Source: Lysinibacillus_B sp036662795 (GTDB taxonomy: Bacteria; Bacillota; Bacilli; Bacillales_A; Planococcaceae). Taken from it: a stretch of 64,000 nucleotides of DNA. Position numbers and translations under genes: made by a program. The stretch spans positions 1 through 64,000 of the forward strand of contig NZ_JBAFWZ010000003.1 of assembly GCF_036662795.1 (NCBI RefSeq). Reading direction: 5' to 3'. Under the pieces are notes generated by a model. That model saw only the letters and a program-made list of their open reading frames with translations, was not told where the DNA came from and searched no databases. Positions 17,072 through 26,426 of the stretch are shown piece after piece. The stretch's first letter is position 1, and every line of letters starts with the position of its first letter.

Positions 17072-17109
17072 AAAGGCGTTTTGCCAGCTTATGCTAACAA
17101 AACGCCTTT
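17072..17109 (-). terminator. Terminator embedded in the end of murF
   Basis: A perfect 12-bp stem pairs 17098-17109, inside the murF coding sequence, with 17072-17083. The murF stop codon lies in the loop. The T tract behind it is short (TTTACC). Confidence 0.65.
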
Positions 17110-18462
17110 TAAAATATTTTCTAATTTCATGCCACGCGAGCCTTTTAATAATATTATTGTTTTCTCAGTTGCATGTTGTAGTATTTCTCCAATAATAGGC
17201 TCGTAATCCTTTTCTGAATAAACAAGACGTCCTTCATCAAACTTTTCTTGTAATTTTTGGTACAACCATTTCATTCTAGGACCATAAAGACACACTCGGG
17301 TAATTTGCGAAGTATCAATTTCAGATGCAATTTCCTCATGGAAGGCTTGCTCATTATCACCTAATTCCAGCATATCACCTAGTACAAGCCATTTATCACT
17401 TCGAATATTCGTAGATGAGACAAATTGAATCGCTGCACGCATAGAAGTCGGAGCAGCGTTGTAGGCATCATTAATAAATAGTGCGCCATTACTCATCGGT
17501 ACTAGCTGCATCCGCATATCGGTTAATGCGACCCCTTGCAATGCAGAACGGATTTGATCATCTGACAAACCAAGTGCTTTACAAATAAGCATTGCATTTA
17601 ATGTATTTTTCACCTGATGTTTCCCGTGAACAGAAATGAAAAACTCACCTTCTATCAAACCTTTTACAGAAAATCGGCTCCCTGTTTCAGTTGTTTCAAT
17701 ATCGTAGGCAATTAGTGTATTGTCTTCATTGAAACCAAAAGACATCGTTTCTGTATAAGGATCTTCTGCAACAAGGTTGCGAAGTAGCGGCTCGTCACCA
17801 TCATAAAATAATACGCCCTCTTCTAATAAACCTTTTGTAATTTCGAATTTGGCCTGTGCAATCCCCTCACGTGAGCCTAAATCTTGCATATGCGCCTCAC
17901 CGATATTCGTAATTACTGCCAAATGAGGACGAGCGATACGTGTTAGCAGCTCAATTTCACCAAAGCCACTCATTCCCATTTCTAATACGGATATTTCAGT
18001 ATCTTCATCCAGTTGTAAAATCGTAATCGGCAAGCCCAATTGATTATTAAAATTCCCAATTGTTTTTTGCACCTTAAAAAATGGTGACAATGCACCAGCA
18101 AGAATATCCTTAGAGGATGTTTTGCCGTTTGAGCCAGTAATGCCTATAAACGTCGCCTTATGCTCACTACGATAAGCAATCGCCATTTGCTGCAAGGCCT
18201 GTTCTGCATCATCCACAAATATTAATGGGCGGTTCTCTGGAGGATTTGGCTCATCCGTTAACCAAAGTGATGCGGCTGCCCCCTTTTCAAATGCTTGGTC
18301 GACAAATTTATGGCCATTTACCTCTTCACCGCGAAATGGAACAAATAAATCCCCAGGTTGAATTGTACGAGTATCAATAGAAATACCCGTTACAACAGTA
18401 TCCCCATACTCTTGATCAGATATTTTTAACCATACTGCTAATTGTGTTAAATTCTTTTTCAT
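17089..18462 (-). CDS. murF: UDP-MurNAc-tripeptide:D-Ala-D-Ala ligase MurF
   Basis: A 457-residue Mur ligase that adds D-Ala-D-Ala to the cytoplasmic peptidoglycan precursor. It has an N-terminal UDP-binding domain (VTGISIDTRTIQPGDLFV), the ATP loop GITGSNGKTSS (about residues 107-117) and the central LEMGMSGFGEI and NIGEAH motifs. The C-terminal domain carries NDAYNAAPTSMRAA. It overlaps ddl by four bases (ATGA), so the enzyme making D-Ala-D-Ala and the enzyme using it are translationally coupled. Confidence 0.97.
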   Translation of the reverse strand: MKKNLTQLAVWLKISDQEYGDTVVTGISIDTRTIQPGDLFVPFRGEEVNGHKFVDQAFEKGAAASLWLTDEPNPPENRPLIFVDDAEQALQQMAIAYRSEHKATFIGITGSNGKTSSKDILAGALSPFFKVQKTIGNFNNQLGLPITILQLDEDTEISVLEMGMSGFGEIELLTRIARPHLAVITNIGEAHMQDLGSREGIAQAKFEITKGLLEEGVLFYDGDEPLLRNLVAEDPYTETMSFGFNEDNTLIAYDIETTETGSRFSVKGLIEGEFFISVHGKHQVKNTLNAMLICKALGLSDDQIRSALQGVALTDMRMQLVPMSNGALFINDAYNAAPTSMRAAIQFVSSTNIRSDKWLVLGDMLELGDNEQAFHEEIASEIDTSQITRVCLYGPRMKWLYQKLQEKFDEGRLVYSEKDYEPIIGEILQHATEKTIILLKGSRGMKLENILKGVLLA

Positions 18463-19538
18463 TTTTCACTCAAGTCCTTGTTATATAGAAGCTGTTGTTT
18501 TTCTGTATGACGCTCAATCGCTAAATTGACAAGCTTATCAATTAGATCACGATAGCTTACACCGCTATGCTGCCATAATTGCGGATACATACTGAACGGT
18601 GTAAATCCTGGCATTGTATTAACTTCGTTGATGTAAACCTCATCATTCTCTGTCACAAAGAAATCCGCCCGGACTAACCCAGAAGCATCCAATATTTTAA
18701 ATGCCGCCTTTGCCATTTCACTCATTTTCGCGACAACTCTTTCCGATACTTCGGCTGGAATAATTAACGCTGTTGATCCATCCTTATATTTAGAGTCATA
18801 GTCATAAAACTCGGTCATCGGTTTAATTTCGCCTACTACTGAAACAGCAGGGTTGTCATTACCTAAAACGCCCATTTCAATTTCTCGACCAATAATACCT
18901 TGCTCAATGATTATTTTACGGTCATACTTTAATGCTAATTCGATAGCAGCCTTTAGCTCCTCACGATTTGTCGCCTTACTAATGCCGACGCTCGAACCTA
19001 AATTCGCCGGCTTTACAAATAACGGCGAAACAAGCTCCTTTTCACATTTATTCAAAATTGCGTCAGAATCGATTTTCCATTCACTTCGAACAAAATGTAC
19101 ATATGGCGTTTGCTCTAAACCAGCTACGCTAAATAATTGCTTCATCACAACTTTATCCATACCTGCAGACGAAGCGAGTACGCCATTTCCAACGTACGGC
19201 AGATTTAATACTTCTAATAGTCCCTGTACCGTACCGTCCTCACCATTCGTACCGTGTAATAATGGGAAAATGACATCAAAGCCTATTCTGTCGTTCGCTT
19301 CAATAAATTCCGTTATATTATTAAACGCGTTTTGCGATTTAAATTGTAACTGTTCAATTGTTTCTACTGGTGCCTTAAGCTGAGGTCCTGTGAGCCATTC
19401 ACCGTCCAACGTTATAAAAATCGGATGAACTTCATACTCTTCAAAATTTAATGCCTGCGTAACCGCCTTTGCCGTAGAAAGCGAGACTTCATGCTCCGCA
19501 GACTTACCTCCATATAATAAACCTATTATTTTTTTCAT
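18459..19538 (-). CDS. ddl: D-alanine--D-alanine ligase
   Basis: A 359-residue ATP-grasp ligase of cell-wall synthesis. It shows GGKSAEHEVSLSTA at the N terminus, HGTNGEDGT, the ATP-grasp strand LFVKPANLGSSVGISK, and the C-terminal INEVNTMPGFTPFSMYPQL. The GSSVG and Tyr-containing SMYP are typical of D-Ala-D-Ala rather than D-Ala-D-Lac ligases, consistent with vancomycin sensitivity. ATG at 19538 follows GGAGG at eight bases. Confidence 0.96.
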   Translation of the reverse strand: MKKIIGLLYGGKSAEHEVSLSTAKAVTQALNFEEYEVHPIFITLDGEWLTGPQLKAPVETIEQLQFKSQNAFNNITEFIEANDRIGFDVIFPLLHGTNGEDGTVQGLLEVLNLPYVGNGVLASSAGMDKVVMKQLFSVAGLEQTPYVHFVRSEWKIDSDAILNKCEKELVSPLFVKPANLGSSVGISKATNREELKAAIELALKYDRKIIIEQGIIGREIEMGVLGNDNPAVSVVGEIKPMTEFYDYDSKYKDGSTALIIPAEVSERVVAKMSEMAKAAFKILDASGLVRADFFVTENDEVYINEVNTMPGFTPFSMYPQLWQHSGVSYRDLIDKLVNLAIERHTEKQQLLYNKDLSEK

Positions 19539-19617
19539 TACGCTGACCTCCAATGATCGGGTAAGTTTAGTTTATCACGTTTCAAAAAACAGGATAAATA
19601 ATTTTCACTTTTCAGTC

Positions 19618-19645
19618 TAAAAAACACTCACGTTAAAGTGAGTGT
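19618..19645 (-). terminator. Terminator abutting the 19645-20391 gene
   Basis: A perfect 8-bp stem (19624-19631 with 19638-19645) is followed on the minus strand by six T residues. The 5' arm begins within the stop codon of the gene. Confidence 0.85.
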
Positions 19646-20391
19646 CAGTTGATTTGTATCAATTCATCATAACCTTGTTTCAATATTTCTTCCAAATCAT
19701 CCCATACTTCGTCAGGGAAATTATAATGTGCAAGTGTGCGAATTTCAATACCATACTGGGCTGACTTCTCCATTTTAAATAATGATAGTAACGCCCCCTC
19801 CTTTGCATATGGTCGACACGTTCTCAGCACAACTGGGTCAATTGTCGGAATTGCTTGCTTAGACTTACGCCGCCAAAAGCTACCATTCCCCTCTTTTTCC
19901 TCAATCATTTTATTTAAAAGATTCGTCGTCAACTGCTCTGAATCCCCTAAAAAACGAAAATAAACTTTTGTCATTTTATCTGTATTAGAGGAATAATACG
20001 CATAGCGGTTTTGTAGCTTACCGAAGAACGGTAAACCGAGTGGTTCGCGCTTATGACTAAAATATAATAACTCTGCCTGCTCCATCGGGGATAATTGATT
20101 TACATTCTTTTCACTTGAAAAATCGATCCAGCATAAATCCCCTTGCATATCAGACAGTTTTTTTAAGAAAGGTTTCATATCCTCTGTTCCAATGAAATCA
20201 AATTGAGTATGCATATTAAAGGAGCCATCCTCATAACCGTGCTTTAGCAACAACACATTTTTCATCGGTTCAACTGATGAAAAAAATTGTTTAAATGAAA
20301 GTCCACTATAAATGACGAATTGGTCCACATCATTCATATGTATGTATAAATGATACATAAAATCATCAGTAGTTTTCATTTTTTTAGCCAT
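19645..20391 (-). CDS. Conserved hypothetical protein
   Basis: A 248-residue soluble protein that I do not recognise. It has no signal peptide or membrane segment. Notable features are a tryptophan- and tyrosine-containing central part (GDLCWIDFSSEKNV, then KVYFRFLGDSEQL), a basic patch FWRRKSKQ near residue 173 and a C-terminal EVWDDLEEILKQGYDEL helix. It is a single gene with its own terminator, divergent from the rodA-type gene. Codon use and composition match its neighbours, so it looks like a resident gene. Confidence 0.8.
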   Translation of the reverse strand: MAKKMKTTDDFMYHLYIHMNDVDQFVIYSGLSFKQFFSSVEPMKNVLLLKHGYEDGSFNMHTQFDFIGTEDMKPFLKKLSDMQGDLCWIDFSSEKNVNQLSPMEQAELLYFSHKREPLGLPFFGKLQNRYAYYSSNTDKMTKVYFRFLGDSEQLTTNLLNKMIEEKEGNGSFWRRKSKQAIPTIDPVVLRTCRPYAKEGALLSLFKMEKSAQYGIEIRTLAHYNFPDEVWDDLEEILKQGYDELIQIN

Positions 20392-20595
20392 TACACGAAC
20401 AACCCCTTCAACTGAATAATATGAATATTATATGATGTATCGACCCATTTTGAAACAATTTAAATTTAAGTTCGTCGTAATTTTTACTTCCATACACAGC
20501 AGTATTTTTTACGAGAATATGATAAAGTAAATTGTTAGTAAAAATATTTCCTTTACATTCATGTGAAGTGATTATTGAATAGTTAGGTGGAATTC

Positions 20596-21786
20596 ATGGA
20601 AAATAATCGACAATTTTCGAAGCGCTTCGATTGGGTGCTCGCCTTTATACTGTTAATGTTTCTTGGCATTAGCTTACTTGCAATAGCTTCTGCGCAGACA
20701 TCTGGACAATACGGGATTAATTTCGTTCCTAAACAAATTCAATGGTATATTATCGGTGCAATCATCGTTGCATTCGTTATGTATTTTGAACCGGATCAAT
20801 ATAAAAAAATGGCTTGGGTTTTATATGGCATGGGAATTGCGTTGCTCGTTTTACTTATTTTCATGCCCGAGGGCAAGGGACAAATCGGTGAGATAGTAAA
20901 CGGTGCAAAAAGTTGGTATCACACGCCTCTAGGTAATATTCAGCCATCCGAGTTTATGAAAACCTTTTATATTTTAGCTGCAGCAAAGCTCATAAGTATG
21001 CACCACGAAAAATATCAGCTAAAAACAATTAAAACAGATTTTATTTTACTCGGAAAAATTGGTGCAACACTTCTTGTGCCACTCGTCCTTATTATGACAC
21101 AACCGGACCTTGGTTCATCTCTTGTGTTTCTAGCTATTACTGCCGCTCTTGTTATTGTAGCAGGAGTATCTTGGAAAATTATTTTACCTCTTTTCGGTGG
21201 GGCCTTCGCTCTTGGAGGTTCACTTATTTGGATGGCACTCTATATGAGCGATTTCTTAGAGGAAACATTCGGCTTTAAAGCATATCAGTTTGCTCGTATA
21301 TACTCTTGGCTTGACCCTTATACGTATTCTTCTGATGAGGGTTATCATTTAATTACTTCATTAAACGCTATTGGTTCAGGCGAAATATTTGGTAAAGGAC
21401 TTTTTGGTCGTGAAGTATATGTAGTAGAACAGCATACCGATTTTATCTTTACTGTCATCGGCGAAGAGTGGGGATTTGTAGGTGCTAGTCTTGTTATATG
21501 CTTATACTTCCTTTTAATTTATCATTTAACAAAAATAACGCTTTTATTAAAAGATCCGTTCTCTACGTATGTTTGTGCAGGGATTATTGCAATGATTACA
21601 TTCCATGTTTTAGAAAATATCGGGATGACAATTCAGTTATTACCTATTACAGGTATCCCTCTACCATTTATTAGTTATGGTGGTAGTTCCCTAATGGGGA
21701 ATGCACTCGCTATTGGCTTAGTCTTTAGTATGAAGTATCATTACCGCACGTACATGTTTTCAGCAAATGAAGAAGAAGAGTATTAA
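20596..21786 (+). CDS. rodA: RodA/FtsW/SpoVE (SEDS) glycosyltransferase, RodA-like
   Basis: A 396-residue polytopic membrane protein of the SEDS family, the peptidoglycan polymerases that work with a class B penicillin-binding protein. About ten hydrophobic segments are visible. Family motifs: GAKSWYHTPLGNIQPSEFMK, QPDLGSSLV with the catalytic aspartate, YSWLDPY, EQHTDFIFTVIGEEWGF and GIPLPFISYGGSS. The long elongasome-like features favour RodA over FtsW, but the paralogue is not certain. ATG at 20596 follows AGGTGG at five bases. It stands alone, followed by a dispersed repeat and a terminator shared with the small gene at 21928. Confidence 0.9.
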   Translation: MENNRQFSKRFDWVLAFILLMFLGISLLAIASAQTSGQYGINFVPKQIQWYIIGAIIVAFVMYFEPDQYKKMAWVLYGMGIALLVLLIFMPEGKGQIGEIVNGAKSWYHTPLGNIQPSEFMKTFYILAAAKLISMHHEKYQLKTIKTDFILLGKIGATLLVPLVLIMTQPDLGSSLVFLAITAALVIVAGVSWKIILPLFGGAFALGGSLIWMALYMSDFLEETFGFKAYQFARIYSWLDPYTYSSDEGYHLITSLNAIGSGEIFGKGLFGREVYVVEQHTDFIFTVIGEEWGFVGASLVICLYFLLIYHLTKITLLLKDPFSTYVCAGIIAMITFHVLENIGMTIQLLPITGIPLPFISYGGSSLMGNALAIGLVFSMKYHYRTYMFSANEEEEY

Positions 21787-21792
21787 TTGAGG

Positions 21793-21900
21793 GCAGCTGC
21801 TTCTGTCGCTATAGCTTTCGACGCAAAATACATTTTGGTGCGAATGACTAGACACTCTTTAAACTCGAAAAAACTAATACTTTCTTACTCGAAAATAAAA
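21793..21900. repeat. Dispersed repeat, copy 2
   Basis: About 108 bases aligning with 7790-7898, in the same orientation relative to the window. It begins seven bases after the rodA stop codon and ends in AAAATAAAA at the foot of the terminator hairpin. No coding capacity is seen. Confidence 0.75.
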
Positions 21901-21927
21901 AGCCCACCAAATTGGTGAGGCTTTTTA
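21896..21927. terminator. Bidirectional terminator between rodA and the 46-codon gene
   Basis: AAAAAGCC and CACCAA pair with TTGGTG and GGCTTTTT around a four-base-or-less loop, with a single bulged base. Both flanks are A/T tracts, so it can end both converging transcripts. Confidence 0.8.
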
Positions 21928-22068
21928 TTATATATTTTGCGTTTGTGGAGTTTGTGTTGGTGGTGTTAAAACTTTTAATAGTTCAAGACGTGACTTCGTA
22001 ACAGTTGCATTTACGCCTATTTTCGATAAATTTGTAACGATTTTTCTTAAGTCGATTTCCTTCGTCAT
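21928..22068 (-). CDS. Small protein, 46 residues, unknown
   Basis: ATG at 22068 is preceded by GAGGTGG with five bases spacing, a strong ribosome site. The frame runs 46 codons to TAA at the foot of a terminator. The product begins MTKEIDLRKIVTNLSKIGVN, is basic and probably helical for about 35 residues, and ends in a Thr/Gln/Pro-rich tail. I do not recognise it. A good site, a matched terminator and a convergent layout with rodA support a real gene. Confidence 0.7.
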   Translation of the reverse strand: MTKEIDLRKIVTNLSKIGVNATVTKSRLELLKVLTPPTQTPQTQNI

Positions 22069-22776
22069 ATTATCCACCTCAATCTTCCATGTATTATAAT
22101 ATTACGTTTATAAAAATAAAAAGTTGCAACGATGATTAGATGTCTGACTTTTATATTCAAACCTATCATAACACTATTATATGTAAAAAAGTTTTTCATT
22201 TATGTTACAAGTTCTAAAAGTCAAGTAAACAACTCCCACATATTTATTACCGAAAATTTTAAATCCTAAACATCTTTCTCTCATATTTGCAAGAAATTCG
22301 TTTTCCCCTAGACGTACTTCATTACAGACTAAAATAAATCAGATTATAAAATCCTTTCATTGTTTATAGACCTTTAATCGTATTATTTACCTTGAAATTG
22401 GAGAATACTCTCAACACTCCTCACTTACGGCTTTTCACCATAACTCGGGGTTGATTTCCGTTGCGCCAGCGTGCTTTCCTAGGGGCGTCCGCTGAGCCTA
22501 GCCATGCCCGCGGAAAGAGTCCGCTCGGAGTGTAGTGTGCGATACTTATATAGCACCCCAGGCTTACGATGATGAACCTTACTTATGCCATTAACTTTTT
22601 TCGGTGCAGCTTTATAATTTAACTTCTAATTATCGCTATTCAAATCATATATTTACTCCAAAACACCTATAACTTTATTTAGCATCGATATGTTTAATTA
22701 AAGTATGAAGTGGAACTTATATAATAGAACGAATAAATTTAAAAGGCTAAATACTCTCTATGTTGGAGGAATTATT
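22069..22776. other. Gene-free region of about 700 bases
   Basis: Apart from the GC-rich interspersed element at about 22449-22545, the region is AT-rich and I see no gene, RNA or terminator in it. The promoter of the DUF1963 gene should be at its right end. Confidence 0.5.
22449..22545. repeat. GC-rich interspersed element (degenerate)
   Basis: About 97 bases of markedly higher GC than the surroundings. It begins GGTTGATTTCCGTTGCGCC and includes GGGGCGTCCGCTGAGCC. These phrases resemble a repeat I know from many Bacillaceae and Planococcaceae genomes. CTTTCC and GGGC pair with GCCC and GGAAAG to form a hairpin. Judged against my memory of longer copies, this one seems internally shortened. 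Confidence 0.55.
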
Positions 22777-23583
22777 ATGAATATACCAATGTCGATATCT
22801 GTCCCAAAACAACTGGAATGCTTTTCTATACAACTGCATAATTCTGCTTTAAGCTACAGTAGACTAAGACCCTCTAGACAAAAGCCTTCTATTATGAATA
22901 GTAAATTCGCTGGTTTTCCTTATTTACCTAAAGGAGCCGCTTATCCAAAGGATGTTCATGGACAATTTATGCTACTTCTGGCACAAATAAATTTAGCCGA
23001 AGCCAATTTACCACAGCCATTTCCAGCTGTAGGAATGCTACAGTTCTTTATCTCCGAAACTTGCTATGAGCATGGACAGTTCACTAAAGGGCATAGGCAG
23101 CAATATCATTTTAAAGTATGCTATTATCCTTTTTTAGTTCCGGAACAATCAACACAATCTGATTTTTTCTTTTTACACGATGTATCTCGTCATGCTTTTC
23201 CTATACAACAGGAAGTAGGACTAACTTTCTCTCAACATGTAGAGCCTGTATCTGCAACAGATTATCGATTACATTACTTTGTTACACCTTATTTACAAGA
23301 GCAATTTTCAAATGAATATGGACAATACTTTGAAGATATTTACTTTCAACATTTTTCTGCAGCAGACCATAAAATAGGGGGCTATCCATATTTCATCGGT
23401 AAAGATGAAAGAGTTTATTCTTCGGCTCTTCAGCAATATGACACTCTACTCCTTCAAATTGTTTCTAATGATGAACAAGGAATTATGTGGGGAGATTGTG
23501 GAGTTATTAAATTTTTAATCAATGAAAAAAAGTTGTCGCAGGGTGATTTTTCGGATGTCTATTTTTATATCGAAAATTACTAA
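22777..23583 (+). CDS. DUF1963 (YwqG-like) protein
   Basis: A 268-residue protein of the DUF1963 family; B. subtilis YwqG is a member and its function is not established. Family landmarks are SKFAGFPYLPKGAAYP near residue 50, LLAQINLAE, GMLQFF, KIGGYPYFIG and the C-terminal LLLQIVSNDEQGIMWGDCGVIKFLI. ATG at 22777 follows TGGAGGA at six bases; longer upstream frames lack a site. It is a single gene. Confidence 0.87.
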   Translation: MNIPMSISVPKQLECFSIQLHNSALSYSRLRPSRQKPSIMNSKFAGFPYLPKGAAYPKDVHGQFMLLLAQINLAEANLPQPFPAVGMLQFFISETCYEHGQFTKGHRQQYHFKVCYYPFLVPEQSTQSDFFFLHDVSRHAFPIQQEVGLTFSQHVEPVSATDYRLHYFVTPYLQEQFSNEYGQYFEDIYFQHFSAADHKIGGYPYFIGKDERVYSSALQQYDTLLLQIVSNDEQGIMWGDCGVIKFLINEKKLSQGDFSDVYFYIENY

Positions 23584-23714
23584 CGTAGCAAACCTTTTGG
23601 CGAAGCATTAGCAACGTCAGGAGGTTTTATTTTTTTACGGAAGGAAAACATTTCATTTCTTTGTATAATTGATATACGATAGAAGTATCATTATTTTGAA
23701 AGAAGAGGGATCAT

Positions 23715-25172
23715 TTGAATACTTTTTTTGACACAAGCTTTATTGCAGTATTAATACTCATATTAAACATACTATTTGCAATAACCGTCATCTTCCTAGA
23801 GCGTAAAGATGCCTCTTCTACATGGGCCTGGATTCTTGTACTATTCTTTCTACCAGTAGCAGGGTTTATTTTATATCTATTACTTGGTAGAAAATTACGA
23901 AAAAAGCATCTTTTCCGTTGGGAAGGACGCAAGGATATCGGTATCGACAAGCTGATAAGCTATCAAATAGACGCATTGAAGGACAATAGGTTAGAGTTTA
24001 ACGAGAAAAATATATCCGAATATAAAGAACTAATGTATATGAATTTATCAACGAATAATGCCGTTCTTACACAGGATAACGCCATCCAAATATATGATGA
24101 TGGCGCCGATAAATTTGAAGGCCTAATCGAGGATATATTAAATGCGAAGGATCATATTCATATTCAATATTACATTTTCAAGGTTGATAATTTAGGAAAG
24201 CGCATTATAAATGCACTAATCAAGAAAGCAAAACAAGGGATTAAAGTGCATGTACTATACGATGAGATGGGTTCTCGAGGTGTAAAAAAGCGCCACTTCT
24301 CTGAATTGACGGAAGCAGGGGGCAGAATTGAAGTATTTTTCCCTTCTATTTTCCCACTTATCAACCCGCGTCTAAACTTCCGTAATCATCGAAAGATTGT
24401 CGTAATTGATGGACGTATTGGTTACATCGGGGGCTTCAATGTCGGAGACGAATATTTAGGTTTAAAGTCTAAATTCGGGTACTGGCGTGATACACATTTA
24501 CGAATTGAAGGCAGCGCTGTTCAACCACTGCAAACTCGTTTCTTGCTCGATTGGAACCAAGCAAGCGCAAAGCACCGAATCAGCTATTCCGATAGATACT
24601 TTCCTGCTATTCCGAAAAAGGGCGATGTAGCAATTCAAATTGTCTCAAGTGGACCTGATACCGATTATGCAGGTATTAAAAACGGGTATATTAAAATGAT
24701 TATGAGTGCAAAAAAATATGTTTACATCCAATCACCTTACTTTATTCCAGATGATACTTTTTTAGACGCCGTACAAATTGCAGCACTTTCAGGTATAGAT
24801 GTTAGAATTATGATTCCAAATAAACCTGATCATCCATTTGTCTATTGGGCAACCTATTCCTATGCCGGACAGCTTCTCAAGGCAGGCGCGAAAATTTATC
24901 ATTATGAAAAAGGCTTTATACATGCCAAGATGCTTGTTGTGGATGACGAAATTTCAACTGTTGGTACAGCAAATATCGACGTACGTAGCTTTAGCCTAAA
25001 CTTTGAAGTTAATGCCTTTATTTACGATCGCGATATCTCCCATAATCTTGCAGAGATTTTTGAGAAAGATATATTCGATTGCTCAGAGCTTACACTAGAA
25101 AAATATGAAAATCGCTCTACCCTTGTCAAATTCAAAGAATCTATATCTCGTTTGTTATCACCTATACTATAA
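23715..25172 (+). CDS. cls: Cardiolipin synthase (phospholipase D family)
   Basis: A 485-residue membrane enzyme joining two phosphatidylglycerols into cardiolipin. Two N-terminal transmembrane segments (about residues 9-28 and 36-56) precede two PLD domains. HKD motif 1 is NHRKIVVIDG near residue 223, and motif 2 is IHAKMLVVDD near residue 402 followed by GTANIDVRSF. TTG at 23715 follows AGAGGGA. It is a single gene ending in a strong terminator. B. subtilis has ClsA and two paralogues; which one this matches is not certain. Confidence 0.93.
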   Translation: MNTFFDTSFIAVLILILNILFAITVIFLERKDASSTWAWILVLFFLPVAGFILYLLLGRKLRKKHLFRWEGRKDIGIDKLISYQIDALKDNRLEFNEKNISEYKELMYMNLSTNNAVLTQDNAIQIYDDGADKFEGLIEDILNAKDHIHIQYYIFKVDNLGKRIINALIKKAKQGIKVHVLYDEMGSRGVKKRHFSELTEAGGRIEVFFPSIFPLINPRLNFRNHRKIVVIDGRIGYIGGFNVGDEYLGLKSKFGYWRDTHLRIEGSAVQPLQTRFLLDWNQASAKHRISYSDRYFPAIPKKGDVAIQIVSSGPDTDYAGIKNGYIKMIMSAKKYVYIQSPYFIPDDTFLDAVQIAALSGIDVRIMIPNKPDHPFVYWATYSYAGQLLKAGAKIYHYEKGFIHAKMLVVDDEISTVGTANIDVRSFSLNFEVNAFIYDRDISHNLAEIFEKDIFDCSELTLEKYENRSTLVKFKESISRLLSPIL

Positions 25173-25179
25173 ATGTAAG

Positions 25180-25216
25180 GAAGGGGGTGTCCAGAAATAA
25201 TCTGGACACCCCCTTC
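25180..25216. terminator. Strong bidirectional terminator after cls
   Basis: A perfect 16-bp GC-containing stem (25180-25195 with 25201-25216) with a 5-base loop. It lies between the converging cls and vanY-type genes. Confidence 0.88.
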
Positions 25217-25235
25217 TTAATAAATATGAGCTATT

Positions 25236-26066
25236 TTAATCAATCTTTAAATATTCTTCTAGCGTTAAACGAGATTGATAGACTTTTTCTGCTAGCTCTT
25301 TTCCTAAGTAGCGAAAATGCCAAGATTCATACATGTAACCCGTAACATTTTCTTTCCCTTTAGGATATCGTAAAATAAAGCCGTATTTGTGTGCATTATT
25401 TACGAGCCATCTTCCAGCTTCCGTCTCACCAAATTCACTCGTTAGCCATAAATCCTCTTGTCCTTTTTCTCCTATATCAAAAGAAAGCCCTGTTTGATGC
25501 TCTGAATAGCCTGGTCTTGCACTATAGCGATCCGCCGCTTCCTTGCCATCTCTATTTACATAATTTGTATATAATGTATTTTGATATTCATACGAGCGAA
25601 ATCCACTAAAGGCTACTAACACAAACCCATCTTTTTTCGCCGCTGCAATCATTTCATTCAATGCAGCCCGCGCTGTTGGATCCTCGCCCGGATTGAATGT
25701 TTTTGGTAAAGGATACTTTTTACTAGCAATTAGCACACCTTGTACAAATGTAGGTTCTTTCACCTCAATCGGATTCACAGGATAGCCGCCAGCATCTACT
25801 TTGACATCAGTAGGTTCCTCCTTAGGCTCATTCTTTTCTGAGTTAGACTTTGCTTGATTTAAAGGCTCATTTTCTTTATTAGGCTGCTCTTCATTTCTAA
25901 TTTTACTAGCTTCCTCATGGCGAGCATCTGTCCCGTTCACATCATCTGTTTTAGCGTTTTTATTTAATACAATCGCAACAATTGACACTATTAAAACAAA
26001 TGAAATAATCGCACTAACTATGATTAGCTTATTACTTTTATATCTATTCGTCCTTGACTTTCTCAT
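25236..26066 (-). CDS. VanY/M15B-type D-Ala-D-Ala carboxypeptidase
   Basis: A 276-residue membrane-anchored carboxypeptidase that trims the terminal D-alanine of peptidoglycan stem peptides. It has one N-terminal membrane segment (about residues 15-34), a Lys/Glu/Asn-rich linker to residue 95, then the M15 domain. Zinc motifs are SEHQTGLSFDIG and ESWHFRYLG, with FSGFRSYEYQ before them. B. subtilis YodJ is similar. It is a single gene. Confidence 0.9.
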   Translation of the reverse strand: MRKSRTNRYKSNKLIIVSAIISFVLIVSIVAIVLNKNAKTDDVNGTDARHEEASKIRNEEQPNKENEPLNQAKSNSEKNEPKEEPTDVKVDAGGYPVNPIEVKEPTFVQGVLIASKKYPLPKTFNPGEDPTARAALNEMIAAAKKDGFVLVAFSGFRSYEYQNTLYTNYVNRDGKEAADRYSARPGYSEHQTGLSFDIGEKGQEDLWLTSEFGETEAGRWLVNNAHKYGFILRYPKGKENVTGYMYESWHFRYLGKELAEKVYQSRLTLEEYLKID

Positions 26067-26128
26067 TCTGCGCCCACTTTCTTAAATCAATAATTCCATT
26101 TTATCATTATTATAGATTATTTGCTTTT

Positions 26129-26161
26129 AAAAAAGCATTAACCCGTGAAAGAGTTAATGCT
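26129..26161 (-). terminator. Terminator of the yidC2 operon
   Basis: A 9-bp stem (26134-26142 with 26153-26161) is followed on the minus strand by six T residues, just beyond the small membrane-protein gene. Confidence 0.82.
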
Positions 26162-26170
26162 AAATAACTA

Positions 26171-26416
26171 TTACGTAATTACAGTATATAATACCGCCAG
26201 TGTAGCAATGGCAAAGAAAATCGCCATGTTTCGCATCCATTTAGATTCCTTCTCCATCCCTTGCCCCTTAAAACTTCTGTAGCGTGTAAAATTGGTTAAC
26301 GTAAACAAGATCGTTAAAAATAACACGGCCATTTCAATATTTTGCTTAATAACAAAATACAATGATGCTAAGCTAGATATCACTACAAGTATTAGCGACA
26401 ATGTTTTTCCATTCAT
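26171..26416 (-). CDS. Small membrane protein, unknown
   Basis: An 81-residue protein with three hydrophobic segments (about residues 4-22, 28-45 and 62-80) separated by a basic loop RYRSFKGQGMEKESKWMR. I do not recognise the family. Its AGAGGG ribosome site overlaps the yidC2 stop codon, so it is the second gene of that operon; a role linked to membrane protein insertion is only an inference from position. Confidence 0.75.
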   Translation of the reverse strand: MNGKTLSLILVVISSLASLYFVIKQNIEMAVLFLTILFTLTNFTRYRSFKGQGMEKESKWMRNMAIFFAIATLAVLYTVIT

Positions 26417-26426
26417 AAAGTGCCCT

